In this document: in pieces, positions 1 to 8,254 of the stretch
Position numbering within the stretch: position 1 is the stretch's first letter
Layout: every line of letters starts with the position of its first letter
NCBI RefSeq assembly: GCF_023278045.1
Contig: NZ_CP056783.1
Location: forward strand, 186,001-250,000
DNA: 64,000 nucleotides
Direction of reading: 5' to 3'
From: Flavobacterium sp. K5-23
GTDB lineage: Bacteria > Bacteroidota > Bacteroidia > Flavobacteriales > Flavobacteriaceae
The notes under the pieces: model-generated
Database searches by the model: none
Told to the model about the DNA's origin: nothing
Seen by the model: only the letters and a program-made list of their open reading frames with translations
Made by a program: the position numbers and the translations under genes

Positions 1-302
1 TTCAATTCGACTGCCAGGCCGTTTGCAGAACCCGCCGGTAGGATTCCAAGAATTACATCCTCCTCTTCCATTGCTTCACTTGCCATTTTAATAGTTCCAT
101 CTCCACCTGCAACAATAATTCGTTCCGGTTTAAAGGCAGCGTACAATTCCTGTATTTTTAAAATATCATTGGTTCCCGAAGTTTCATAAAGAATAAAATT
201 TAGATTTTCTTTGGCAGCAAAAAGTGCTGTGGCCTCGATAAATTCCGATTTATCAATACCGCCAGACACAGGATTAGAAATCATTATAACATTCTTTTTC
301 AA
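1..302 (-). CDS. Diacylglycerol kinase-like lipid kinase (partial, N-terminal part)
   Basis: The reverse strand reads an open frame that begins KKNVIMISNPVSGG and contains the GGDGT nucleotide-binding motif, followed by LPAGSANGLA. This is the start of the diacylglycerol kinase catalytic domain (YegS/BmrU-like lipid kinases, normally about 290-300 residues), which phosphorylates diacylglycerol or a related lipid with ATP at the inner membrane. Only about 100 residues are in the window; the rest lies before base 1. No ATG opens the conserved N-terminus: the candidates are TTG at 302, GTG at 305, or an internal ATG at 284 that would cut into the first beta strand, so I chose TTG. It is divergent from an App1-type phosphatidate phosphatase, which suggests a shared lipid role; that link is inference. 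Confidence 0.82.
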   Translation of the reverse strand, partial: MKKNVIMISNPVSGGIDKSEFIEATALFAAKENLNFILYETSGTNDILKIQELYAAFKPERIIVAGGDGTIKMASEAMEEEDVILGILPAGSANGLAVEL

Positions 303-367
303 CACAATACTTCTTTAATTCCTTAAATTTAATTAAATTTAAACACACTTCAAAAGTATTCGATCAA

Positions 368-1333
368 ATGAAGCCAATTTTAAAGTTATATCGCGGATAT
401 GCTAATGAGCAGGAATTGATTGTGATGGGGCATGTCTTTAAACCAACTAATAGGAAAGATTATGATTTCCTCTCGAAGAATTTCAAGAATGCGAGCTCTA
501 TCATTAGTATGTTTCGAATAAAAACGCAGTTAAATGCCGATGTCTATTTGACTCACAACAACATTAAAATACACACCAAGACATTAATAGACGGTTATTT
601 TAAATTTTGCATTCCGTTAAATCAGGACCAATATGGCTGGGTTGATTATGAGGTGAGCATTATACACGATAACAAAGAAATCGTAAGCAAGGAGAGTTAT
701 GTGCGTCCTCAAAAAGGGGAATTAGGAATCATTTCAGATATTGATGATACTTTTCTAGTTTCGTACACGGTAAATCCCTTAAAAAAATTATACAATCTTT
801 TATTTTTGAATGTTAATTCCAGAAAAATATATAAAGATGTTGTTCCTCATTATCAAGCTTTAAGTACAGCTGGAAGAAGCAACAAAGGGGAGCAAAATGC
901 CTTTTTTTATGTTTCCAGTAGCGAATGGAATTTATACCGATTTATCGTGAGATTCACTGAAATCCACGAACTCCCAAAAGCCGTTTTATTGTTAAAAGAC
1001 ATTAAAACAAGTTTGACTAATTTTATTTGGACAGGACGAGGGGGACACAATCATAAATTTGAAAAAATAAAACACATATTAGAATTCTACCCAAATCTAA
1101 AATATGTTTTGATAGGTGATGATTCTCAAAAAGATCCTTTTTTATATGAATCGATAAGTAAAATTTTTCCTTTAACAGTAAAAGCAATTTACATCCGGCA
1201 GGCAGGAAAGCATAAAAAAGAAAAAGTCACCCTAGCACTGGAAAATCTAGAGAGTTTGAATATTGCCGTTTGTTATTTTAAAAATAGTTCAGAGGCCCTC
1301 GCTCATTCTAAGGAAATAGGATTGATTCTTTAA
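368..1333 (+). CDS. App1-family phosphatidate phosphatase (DUF2183)
   Basis: This 321-residue protein has the App1 catalytic region (DUF2183). The key sequence is ISDIDDT at about residues 122-128, the DxDxT motif of HAD-like phosphatases, in which the first Asp is the nucleophile. A later IGDDSQKDP stretch near residue 250 fits the distal acidic HAD motif. The yeast member Pah/App1 removes phosphate from phosphatidic acid to give diacylglycerol; bacterial members are assumed to act on similar lipids. There is no signal peptide or membrane segment, so it is probably cytoplasmic or peripheral. The gene is divergent from a diacylglycerol kinase-like gene that would run the reverse reaction. The family call is firm, the substrate is not. 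Confidence 0.85.
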   Translation: MKPILKLYRGYANEQELIVMGHVFKPTNRKDYDFLSKNFKNASSIISMFRIKTQLNADVYLTHNNIKIHTKTLIDGYFKFCIPLNQDQYGWVDYEVSIIHDNKEIVSKESYVRPQKGELGIISDIDDTFLVSYTVNPLKKLYNLLFLNVNSRKIYKDVVPHYQALSTAGRSNKGEQNAFFYVSSSEWNLYRFIVRFTEIHELPKAVLLLKDIKTSLTNFIWTGRGGHNHKFEKIKHILEFYPNLKYVLIGDDSQKDPFLYESISKIFPLTVKAIYIRQAGKHKKEKVTLALENLESLNIAVCYFKNSSEALAHSKEIGLIL

Positions 1334-1360
1334 AAACACAATATTGAATCCTTAAACTCA

Positions 1361-1503
1361 TAGCCCAGATAGAAATGAAAACCCTTTACATAAAAAAAAT
1401 CCTTTTTTACCACTAGGGCAGAGCGACCAAAGGAAGCTCCTGCAATAGTGTGGCAAAAAAAGATTTTTTGTGGAAAGGTTGAAATGTATAGCTGGAATGG
1501 CTA
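1361..1503 (+). ncRNA. Structured flavobacterial intergenic element, copy A (flavo-1-like)
   Basis: The spacer between two convergent genes folds into nested stems. TAGCC at 1361-1365 pairs with GGCTA at 1499-1503, CCAG pairs with CTGG next to it, and CTTT pairs with AAAG. Inside lies CCACTA/TAGTG(TGG), then GCAG/CTGC, and at the tip GAGC...GCTC closing GACCAAAGGA. The flanks follow the pattern AGCCCAGAT...GAAATG and GGTTGAAATG...AGCTGG, which I recognise as recurring in flavobacterial spacers and which resembles the flavo-1 RNA family. The tip hairpin is shared with the copy at 38791. The outer stem overlaps the stop codon of the ABC-F gene by three bases. The strand is assigned by resemblance only. 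Confidence 0.5.
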
Positions 1504-3408
1504 CAAATTATCAATTTCTTCTTGAACATTTTCCCAGTCGGACAAAAATTTATCTAACTCGGCTTTCTTTTTATTGTAAGCGGTGAAAAATTTAGCGTCC
1601 TCGATATGTTTATCATAATTAGAAGTTAACATTTTATCATCGTTTTGAATGTCTTTTTCTAATTGCTTTATTTGGCTTTCTATTTTGCTTAGACGGTTTT
1701 GCAATGATTTCCCCTTCTTTTGATCTTCATAAGAGGCTTTGTTACTGTCTTTTGGAGCCGCAGCTTTCAATGCATCTTTCTTCTCGACTTCACGCATATT
1801 CTCTAAATTACGCTGCTCTAAGAAGTAGTTTACATCTCCCAAGTATTCTTTTATTTTTTGATCACGGAATTCATAAACGATATTTGACATTCCCTGAAGG
1901 AAATCCCTATCGTGAGAAACTAAAAGCAAGGTTCCCTCATATTTTTGCAAAGCGGCTTTCAGTACATTTTTGGATTTTATATCCAAGTGATTCGTAGGCT
2001 CATCCATTACCAAAACATTGATAGGCTGTAAAAGTAATTTACATAGCGCCAGACGGTTTCTTTCACCCCCTGAAAGGACTTTTACCTTTTTCTCGACATC
2101 ATCACCACGAAACAGGAATGAACCCAGCATATCACGTACTTTTGCACGATTAGTGTCTGTTGCTGCGTCTTCCATAGTTTGAAGCAAGGTTATCTCTCCA
2201 TCTAAGTATTCAGCTTGGTTTTGAGCAAAATAACCCACTTGTACATTATGTCCTAATTTTATTTCTCCTTCATATTCAAACTCATTTACTATGGCTTTGA
2301 TAAAAGTTGATTTCCCTTGTCCATTTTGACCCACAAAAGCAATCTTGCTTCCGCGTTCCACTAATAATGAAATGTCTTTCAATATGGTTTTATCGCCATA
2401 ACTTTTAGTTACTTTTTCAGCTTCTATTACCACTCTACCCGGAACTTTAGAAAGTGGGAAAGAGATATTCATTACTGAATTATCATCCTCGTCTACTTCT
2501 ATACGTTCTATTTTGTCCAGTTTTTTAATCATCGACTGCGCCATAGAAGCTTTGGAAGCTTTGGCACGAAATTTCTCGATTAGCTTTTCAGTTTCTTCGA
2601 TTTTCTTGGCTTGATTTTTTTGTGTAGCCAATTGCTTTTCACGAATTTCATGACGCAATTCTAAATATTGAGAATACGGTTTATTAAAATCGTAAGCTTT
2701 ACCCAAGGAAATTTCGATAGTTCTATTCGTCACATTGTCCAAGAACATTTTATCGTGCGAAACAATTACCACTACACCAGGGTAATTACGCAAGAAACTC
2801 TCTAACCATATGATACTCTCAATATCCAAGTGATTCGTAGGCTCATCCAGTAGCAAAACATCATTAGCCTGTAATAACAATTTAGCTAATTCAATACGCA
2901 TTCTCCAACCTCCAGAGAAAGTTTCTGTTTGGTTATTGAACACATCTCTTTTAAAACCTAGACCCAAAAGAATCTTTTCAGTATCACCTACATAATTATA
3001 ACCTCCCAATAAATCAAATCGATGGGTATAATCAGATAAGTCTTCAATTATTTTTGAATACTCTTCACTTTCATAATCAGTACGAGTGACCAATTGATGA
3101 TTGATTTCTTCTAATTTTTTTTCTACAATCTTAATTTCAGTAAATGCTTCGTAAGCCTCTTCAAGAACAGTTCGTCCTTGCTCAAAATCAATGTCTTGAC
3201 GCAAAAAACCCATTCTAACGTCTTTTTCCTGAGAAATCACACCTGTATCAGGAAGGAAATCTCCAGCTAACATTTTGAGCATCGTAGATTTTCCTGCACC
3301 GTTTTTTCCAACAAGACCTACACGGTCTCCAGCACCTAGACGAAATGTTACTTCTTCAAATAAATAAGTACCACCAAACGAAACAGATAAATTGTGTATA
3401 TTAAGCAT
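1501..3408 (-). CDS. ABC-F family ATPase (ribosome-associated)
   Basis: The 635-residue protein has two ABC ATPase domains in one chain and no membrane segments, which defines the ABC-F family. Walker A motifs are GKNGAGKST at residues 34-42 and GQNGQGKST near 355-363. Signature motifs are FSGGWRMRIELAK and LSGGERNRLALCK, and both Walker B motifs carry DEPTNHLD. A basic coiled linker (about 240-300) joins the two domains, and residues 540-635 form a charged coiled coil as in Uup/YdiF-type members. ABC-F proteins act on the ribosome during elongation; some give antibiotic resistance, but nothing here marks this as a resistance determinant. The ATG at 3408 starts right at the first ABC strand. 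Confidence 0.93.
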   Translation of the reverse strand: MLNIHNLSVSFGGTYLFEEVTFRLGAGDRVGLVGKNGAGKSTMLKMLAGDFLPDTGVISQEKDVRMGFLRQDIDFEQGRTVLEEAYEAFTEIKIVEKKLEEINHQLVTRTDYESEEYSKIIEDLSDYTHRFDLLGGYNYVGDTEKILLGLGFKRDVFNNQTETFSGGWRMRIELAKLLLQANDVLLLDEPTNHLDIESIIWLESFLRNYPGVVVIVSHDKMFLDNVTNRTIEISLGKAYDFNKPYSQYLELRHEIREKQLATQKNQAKKIEETEKLIEKFRAKASKASMAQSMIKKLDKIERIEVDEDDNSVMNISFPLSKVPGRVVIEAEKVTKSYGDKTILKDISLLVERGSKIAFVGQNGQGKSTFIKAIVNEFEYEGEIKLGHNVQVGYFAQNQAEYLDGEITLLQTMEDAATDTNRAKVRDMLGSFLFRGDDVEKKVKVLSGGERNRLALCKLLLQPINVLVMDEPTNHLDIKSKNVLKAALQKYEGTLLLVSHDRDFLQGMSNIVYEFRDQKIKEYLGDVNYFLEQRNLENMREVEKKDALKAAAPKDSNKASYEDQKKGKSLQNRLSKIESQIKQLEKDIQNDDKMLTSNYDKHIEDAKFFTAYNKKKAELDKFLSDWENVQEEIDNL

Positions 3409-3481
3409 GTATTGTTATTTTATTCCTTTTTGAATTTGTAAATTCGCATTTATAAATAAGGAAAAATTAAATTTTTTGCAA

Positions 3482-3862
3482 ATGTTAAAAAAAGGATCCA
3501 AATTATATAGCATTTTAACAGGAACTTGTCCTAAATGTCAGAATGAGAGTATGTATTTGGATAAAAATCCGCTGCATTTGAGTAAAGTTTTGAAAATGCA
3601 CGAAAATTGCAGTCATTGTGGTTTAAAATATCAAATTGAACCATCCTTCTTTTATGGGGCAATGTATGTTAGTTATGGATTAAATGTCGCAATAGGAATT
3701 GCAGTATTTATAATATCATATGTGCTCCTTAATTATGATATAAAAGTTTCCTTTATTTCGATAGTCGCTTCGCTTATTGTATTATTCCCATTTGTATTAA
3801 GATGGTCAAGAAACATATACATCAATATGTTTATTTCATACGATCCAACATCAAAGAAATAA
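3482..3862 (+). CDS. DUF983 family membrane protein
   Basis: A protein of 126 residues with a CPKC motif near residue 16 and CSHCG near residue 44, a likely zinc ribbon, followed by two hydrophobic helices (about residues 60-82 and 88-108). This is the DUF983 layout common in Bacteroidota and alphaproteobacteria; its function is unknown. I chose the ATG at 3482 rather than the in-frame TTG at 3476, because MLKKGSK is the usual beginning and the two extra residues add nothing. The gene is divergent from the ABC-F gene, with about 70 bases between them. Confidence 0.82.
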   Translation: MLKKGSKLYSILTGTCPKCQNESMYLDKNPLHLSKVLKMHENCSHCGLKYQIEPSFFYGAMYVSYGLNVAIGIAVFIISYVLLNYDIKVSFISIVASLIVLFPFVLRWSRNIYINMFISYDPTSKK

Positions 3863-3866
3863 AAAC

Positions 3867-4919
3867 TTAGCGCTCATTTTTAGGGAGAAACCTTCTAATA
3901 TCAATTTCCTTGTCTAAAGGCACTCCGCTTTCTACAAAATCATACAATGCTTTTGCCATTGATGGCCCCAGCATTACTCCTCTTGTTCCAAGTCCGTTTA
4001 AAATATGAACCGATTTACGGATAATATGTGTCCCAACCAAAGGTCTTCTGTCTTTTACGGTAGGACGAACACCGGCAAAATGTTCTACTATTTCAAAGTC
4101 ACAGCTTATAATCTCTTTTATCCTATCAACTAGTTCCGTTTTTCCTTCTTCTGTGGGTAAATCGGTTTTGTCTTTCCAATTGTAAGTAGCACCAACTTTA
4201 AACAAATCATTTCCTAGAGGAAGGATAAAAACACTCGTATTAACAATTATATCCAAATTTAATTCGGGAGCTTTAATGATAAACAACTCGCCTTTGGTCC
4301 CATCTAATGGTAAATGATTAAAAAACGGATTAGAGTGTAATCCAAAACCCTCGGCAAAAATAATATGCCTTGCCTCAATGTCTTTGTAACGAATACCATT
4401 TGACGAAAATTGCAAAGCATCATAATCAAATGACTCTTCTCTATAAAGTGTATTTTGAGTAAGATATTCTTTGTACTTAGATAGCAATATTGCAGTATCC
4501 ACATATCCGGTTTTAAGCACTTCACCGTATCCATAAGGAGATTCTATACCAGGATATTTATTATATAATAATTTAGTAGAGAGAAAAGGAGCTAAATTAA
4601 TTTTATCTGAAGCTGTGAACCAGTTGTTTTGTTCTTCAACAGAAAAAAATTTCCTCAGAATGGGTTTCTTAAAATCAAATTTGGTTTCTAGTTTTTTTTC
4701 TAAAACTGCATAAAAATCATTCATTAAAAGCAACTGCTCTTGGGCCTTCCATACTTCGCTAAATCTTTTTAAAATAACAGGATTATATAAACCTCCCGCA
4801 ATTTTAGACGAATTTTGAGAATTATTATCCAAAACCAAAATAGACTTATTATCATTCAAAGCCATTTCAGAAAATGAAATACCTGCAAGACCAGAACCTA
4901 TAATTAAATAATCAATCAT
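3867..4919 (-). CDS. FAD-dependent oxidoreductase (DAO/DadA type)
   Basis: The 350-residue protein starts with the dinucleotide-binding fold MIDYLIIGSGLAG (GxGxxG at residues 8-13), followed by an acidic residue at the end of strand 2 (LVLDNN), which is typical for FAD. The C-terminus has GVRPTVKDRRPLVG and the LNGLGTRGVMLGPSMA segment seen in the D-amino-acid-oxidase-like family that includes ThiO, DadA and the C-terminal part of MnmC. It should oxidise a C-N bond of an amino-acid-like substrate; the substrate cannot be read from the sequence. It lies downstream of gldN on the same strand, but a strong hairpin at 4981-5011 separates them, so it is probably transcribed independently. Confidence 0.8.
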   Translation of the reverse strand: MIDYLIIGSGLAGISFSEMALNDNKSILVLDNNSQNSSKIAGGLYNPVILKRFSEVWKAQEQLLLMNDFYAVLEKKLETKFDFKKPILRKFFSVEEQNNWFTASDKINLAPFLSTKLLYNKYPGIESPYGYGEVLKTGYVDTAILLSKYKEYLTQNTLYREESFDYDALQFSSNGIRYKDIEARHIIFAEGFGLHSNPFFNHLPLDGTKGELFIIKAPELNLDIIVNTSVFILPLGNDLFKVGATYNWKDKTDLPTEEGKTELVDRIKEIISCDFEIVEHFAGVRPTVKDRRPLVGTHIIRKSVHILNGLGTRGVMLGPSMAKALYDFVESGVPLDKEIDIRRFLPKNER

Positions 4920-4980
4920 TCGTATAAAATAACTTTAAAATAATGTACAAAGTAAGTAAATTAAAACCAAACTGAAAACA

Positions 4981-5011
4981 AAAAACTCTTACTATGACAG
5001 TAAGAGTTTTT
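4981..5011 (-). terminator. Terminator after gldN
   Basis: Perfect 12-base arms AAAAACTCTTAC (4981-4992) and GTAAGAGTTTTT (5000-5011) enclose a 7-base loop, with T runs at both ends. It lies just after the gldN stop and so would end the gldKLMN transcript. Confidence 0.75.
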
Positions 5012-5032
5012 GTTATTTATGTAATAATGAAA

Positions 5033-5920
5033 TTAATAGTTCCACATATCTGATTCGAAATTTCGAATTTTTTCTTTCACCCTTTCAGATTCAAGCAATT
5101 GATTTTGTGAATTATCTTTCATGTAATCTTTAATCTCTCTGTCTCCGTAAACATTTTCTTCTTTATATATAATACTGTTGAAACGTCTTGAATTCAATAT
5201 ATGATCAAAAGAAACAGGCATTGCAGAATTTTTATCATTGAAAGCCTTAGCTTCATGTAAAGCTTCTCTTGCATCAGGGAAAAACACCCAGAACAATTCT
5301 ATATAATCTTTTTCATCACTATTCATAGTGTAAACATCAGGAGTTACCGGACAAATACCCAATAAACGATATTTCAATTCACTTTGACGTTTGTCAAAAT
5401 ACCAATACCCTTTAATTTTATACTGTGTAACGTCCTGTGCGGTAAGTTCAGACCTCATGATATATTGTTCAGAAACTTTCATACCAGCATTAACCTGCTC
5501 TCTTCCAGCATCTGTTGTATCCACACGTGACAATGAAGATTCAATATCCTTTAAAGATTTCTTTGTATTAAAATAACTATCAGTATATACTTCAGTAATT
5601 TTACCATTTTTCATGGCTGTAGTCAATACATTATATAAAGATTTCCTGTTAGAACCTAGATTCTCATCAATAGGAAAATATAAAGGAAAATTAATTTTTT
5701 CGCTTAAGTCAATTTTTTCCCAAGTCGTTTTACCCATCAATACATCCCTATCATGAACATAACCATAAGCTAATGGCTTATCATTATCTGAAATGAGTTG
5801 AGCAGCAGTCTTAAGTCCAATTTGGCTAGGCGTTTTCGCATTTAGCAAATTAGATTGCGCATAAGAAGCGGTTCCAAAAATAGAAACGGTTACTATTAAA
5901 AATTTTCTTAGATTCATCAT
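5033..5920 (-). CDS. gldN: Gliding motility / type IX secretion protein GldN
   Basis: A 295-residue secreted protein with a clear signal peptide (MMNLRKFLIVTVSIFGTASYAQ). It is last in the order gldK-gldL-gldM-gldN, and the mature part matches GldN (PorN in Porphyromonas), for example the segment around YWYFDKRQSELKYRLLGICP. In characterised relatives GldN binds GldK and forms the periplasmic ring of the type IX secretion system under the outer membrane. F. johnsoniae carries a GldN paralogue, GldO, right after gldN; no such copy follows here, as the next gene is an oxidoreductase behind a terminator. The start could be either of two adjacent ATGs. Confidence 0.95.
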   Translation of the reverse strand: MMNLRKFLIVTVSIFGTASYAQSNLLNAKTPSQIGLKTAAQLISDNDKPLAYGYVHDRDVLMGKTTWEKIDLSEKINFPLYFPIDENLGSNRKSLYNVLTTAMKNGKITEVYTDSYFNTKKSLKDIESSLSRVDTTDAGREQVNAGMKVSEQYIMRSELTAQDVTQYKIKGYWYFDKRQSELKYRLLGICPVTPDVYTMNSDEKDYIELFWVFFPDAREALHEAKAFNDKNSAMPVSFDHILNSRRFNSIIYKEENVYGDREIKDYMKDNSQNQLLESERVKEKIRNFESDMWNY

Positions 5921-5963
5921 GGTATCAATATAGATATTTAAGTAGTTATAAATAACCTACTTC

Positions 5964-7505
5964 TTATTGTATTTCAAAAATTACTGGTGCAGTTCTAGGT
6001 AATAAATAACTACCAGCACCTACAAGTTTCGTTTTAATATCAGAAATGGTAACTTGATCACCTCTTCCTGCTTTAGCAATAATTGCTTTACATCTTGCAT
6101 CTAATCTGTCCCCTTGAACAACCACTGTAGGTTGACCAGTTACTTTCAAATTAAACCCAACTACATCCAAACCAACTTCAAAATCAAAATCTTCTAATTT
6201 AGCACCAATAGTAGCAACTTCAAGATTTGATTTAGGTCCTTTTACAACACCTGTTTCTCCTCTAATTGTACCTGTAGGTCCAGGAATCCCTTTAATTCTG
6301 AAAGTTTTCTTATCCGTAACTTTATCACCATTTGGTAAAGTTCCAGTAACTACAATTGTAGCTTCTGTTCCCGCACCAGGAGACATATTAAATCTTCCTT
6401 TTCCTCCAGCTGGGCTCAAACCAGGACCAGATGCTGAAACTTTATCAGCAGCAATACCTGCAAAAGAGATTGAAATTGGATTCACAACCCCTCTATAAAC
6501 CACATTCATTTTATCAGCTGAAATTGTAGCGGAATTAGGTTTAGGAACTACTACGTATTTTCCTTGAAATTTTAAAGGAACGTTTTTTCCATCTTCCATA
6601 AATGAAAACTGTCCATTAATACTTTGATCTCCAATACCTCCTGCGATCATAGAAATCATCGCTTGACCATTTACAATTTTTCCAGGACCAGCAAATGAAG
6701 TAGGCTTAGTATTTGCATCATACCTACCTAATACCACTTTACCTGTTACCGTTTCACCTTGAAAATAAGCATTCTTATCGAGAACAACAATTGCTTGATA
6801 GTTACTGTAAGATGCTGCAGCCACAGCGGCTTTACCTAAAGCTGAACCGTATACGTCAGACTCCGATTTTTTAATATCATTTTGCCAAGCTGAAAGTTTA
6901 GCAACTGATGCAACAGCGGGAAAACTTTTAAAATGATATGCCAAATACTTATCAGCTAATCCTTCTTTATTTTTAACATCTGTTATATCAAATTTTTTAT
7001 CAATCTCAGATAAAATAGAAGCGTACTTTTTATCAGATCCAAGAGCTGATTTCATATCACCTTTATACTTTTCTATTTTTGCAATAATTTCATTACCTCT
7101 TGGAGAATAACCTTCTCCAACAAACCAACTATCGATATTATCACCTTTATCCATTTCTTCATAAGGTAATTTCCCTGTTTCAGAATCTACTTCAAAACCA
7201 TTTAAAACTTCTGTTTTTAAAGTTGAAATAAACTCATAAAAATCCTTTGTAGACGACTCTACTTTATGAGCAGTTACAGCCGCTAAAGCAAATTCACCTT
7301 TAGCTTCACTAGCTTTTGCATCTAAAGCCATCAACAAACCAGCATTACTTAATTGAGAAGATGTATTTGAACTTTCAAACTTTTCATTCATTAATCCGAA
7401 AGCAGATAAAACTTCTTTCGACATATTCATTGCTAACATTGCGATAAAAACCAAGTACATCAGGTTTATCATCTTCTGCCTAGGGGTTAGTTTTCCTCCT
7501 GCCAT
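5964..7505 (-). CDS. gldM: Gliding motility / type IX secretion protein GldM
   Basis: The 513-residue protein begins MAGGKLTPRQKMINLMYLVFIAMLAMNMSKEVL, which is a short cytoplasmic tip with Arg9, then one transmembrane helix, then a long periplasmic part of stacked beta domains. This is GldM (PorM). In the known GldLM motor, GldM is the periplasmic shaft dimer held by a GldL ring, and Arg9 in the membrane has been implicated in proton-driven rotation. Its far end contacts the GldK/GldN ring. It lies 52 bases after gldL and 43 before gldN in one transcription unit. Length is as usual for the family. Confidence 0.96.
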   Translation of the reverse strand: MAGGKLTPRQKMINLMYLVFIAMLAMNMSKEVLSAFGLMNEKFESSNTSSQLSNAGLLMALDAKASEAKGEFALAAVTAHKVESSTKDFYEFISTLKTEVLNGFEVDSETGKLPYEEMDKGDNIDSWFVGEGYSPRGNEIIAKIEKYKGDMKSALGSDKKYASILSEIDKKFDITDVKNKEGLADKYLAYHFKSFPAVASVAKLSAWQNDIKKSESDVYGSALGKAAVAAASYSNYQAIVVLDKNAYFQGETVTGKVVLGRYDANTKPTSFAGPGKIVNGQAMISMIAGGIGDQSINGQFSFMEDGKNVPLKFQGKYVVVPKPNSATISADKMNVVYRGVVNPISISFAGIAADKVSASGPGLSPAGGKGRFNMSPGAGTEATIVVTGTLPNGDKVTDKKTFRIKGIPGPTGTIRGETGVVKGPKSNLEVATIGAKLEDFDFEVGLDVVGFNLKVTGQPTVVVQGDRLDARCKAIIAKAGRGDQVTISDIKTKLVGAGSYLLPRTAPVIFEIQ

Positions 7506-7557
7506 ATTTTCTACTAATTAGTTTATTAATATTTATTTAAATTAAAGTATAAACTAA

Positions 7558-8208
7558 TTATCCTTTATTATGCATTGCAGAAAGCATTCCGCCATAAACG
7601 TTGTTTAATGAAGACAAATTCGTAGTCAAAGACTGCATTTGATCTTTTAATTTGATATTGTTCTCTACAACTTCTTCATTAATTTGAGCGTTTCTTGAAG
7701 CACTTTGCAACTGTATTTTATACAAACTATTTAAAGATTCCATTTGAGCAGCAGCCAATGTTAATTCTTCGCTGTACTTTTTAGTAGAAGCCATCGAGTC
7801 TACAGTAGGTGCAATTCCTTTAGCAGCTGATTCAAAGTTTTTAATGCTATTTCCTAAACTCGACATTAATTCACCGTCAATTTTAGCATCTTTCAACATA
7901 GCATCTAATTTTTGAGACAACAATCCTTGAGCATCAGCTGGAGATTCCACTTTTGCTTTTTTATTTCCAACCGCTGAACCATTAGCCAATTCTGGATAAA
8001 CTAATGTCCAGTCTAGATCATTATCAACCGGCTCAAAAGCAGAAAGAGCAAAAATTAAAGCTTCAGTCAGTAAACCTATAGATAACATCAGAGTACCCGT
8101 CAAAGGTCCTATTTCAAAGTGTGTAATTTTGAATAAAGCTCCTATAATTACTACTGCAGCACCCATTCCATATGCGAAATTCATTGCTTTTTTACTTAAT
8201 ATTGCCAT
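7558..8208 (-). CDS. gldL: Gliding motility / type IX secretion protein GldL
   Basis: 216 residues with two N-terminal transmembrane helices (about 8-30 and 36-58) and a long cytoplasmic helical tail. The polar residues known to matter in the F. johnsoniae motor are all present at the same positions: Lys27, His30, Glu49 and Glu59. GldL forms the inner-membrane ring around GldM and converts proton motive force into movement for secretion and gliding. The gene follows gldK by 46 bases. The start at 8208 (MAILSKKAMNFAYG) is the conserved one. Confidence 0.96.
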   Translation of the reverse strand: MAILSKKAMNFAYGMGAAVVIIGALFKITHFEIGPLTGTLMLSIGLLTEALIFALSAFEPVDNDLDWTLVYPELANGSAVGNKKAKVESPADAQGLLSQKLDAMLKDAKIDGELMSSLGNSIKNFESAAKGIAPTVDSMASTKKYSEELTLAAAQMESLNSLYKIQLQSASRNAQINEEVVENNIKLKDQMQSLTTNLSSLNNVYGGMLSAMHNKG

Positions 8209-8254
8209 ATTTTATTTTTTTTTAAGGTTTAATAGATTTGGATTGTTTTTTATT

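Noticed and set aside
1704..1997. Plus-strand open frame of 97 codons within the ABC-F gene
   Set aside because: It lies fully inside the strongly supported ABC-F gene on the other strand and encodes no recognisable domain.
3476..3481. TTG start two codons before the DUF983 ATG
   Set aside because: The ATG at 3482 gives the usual MLKKGS beginning and needs no rare start codon.
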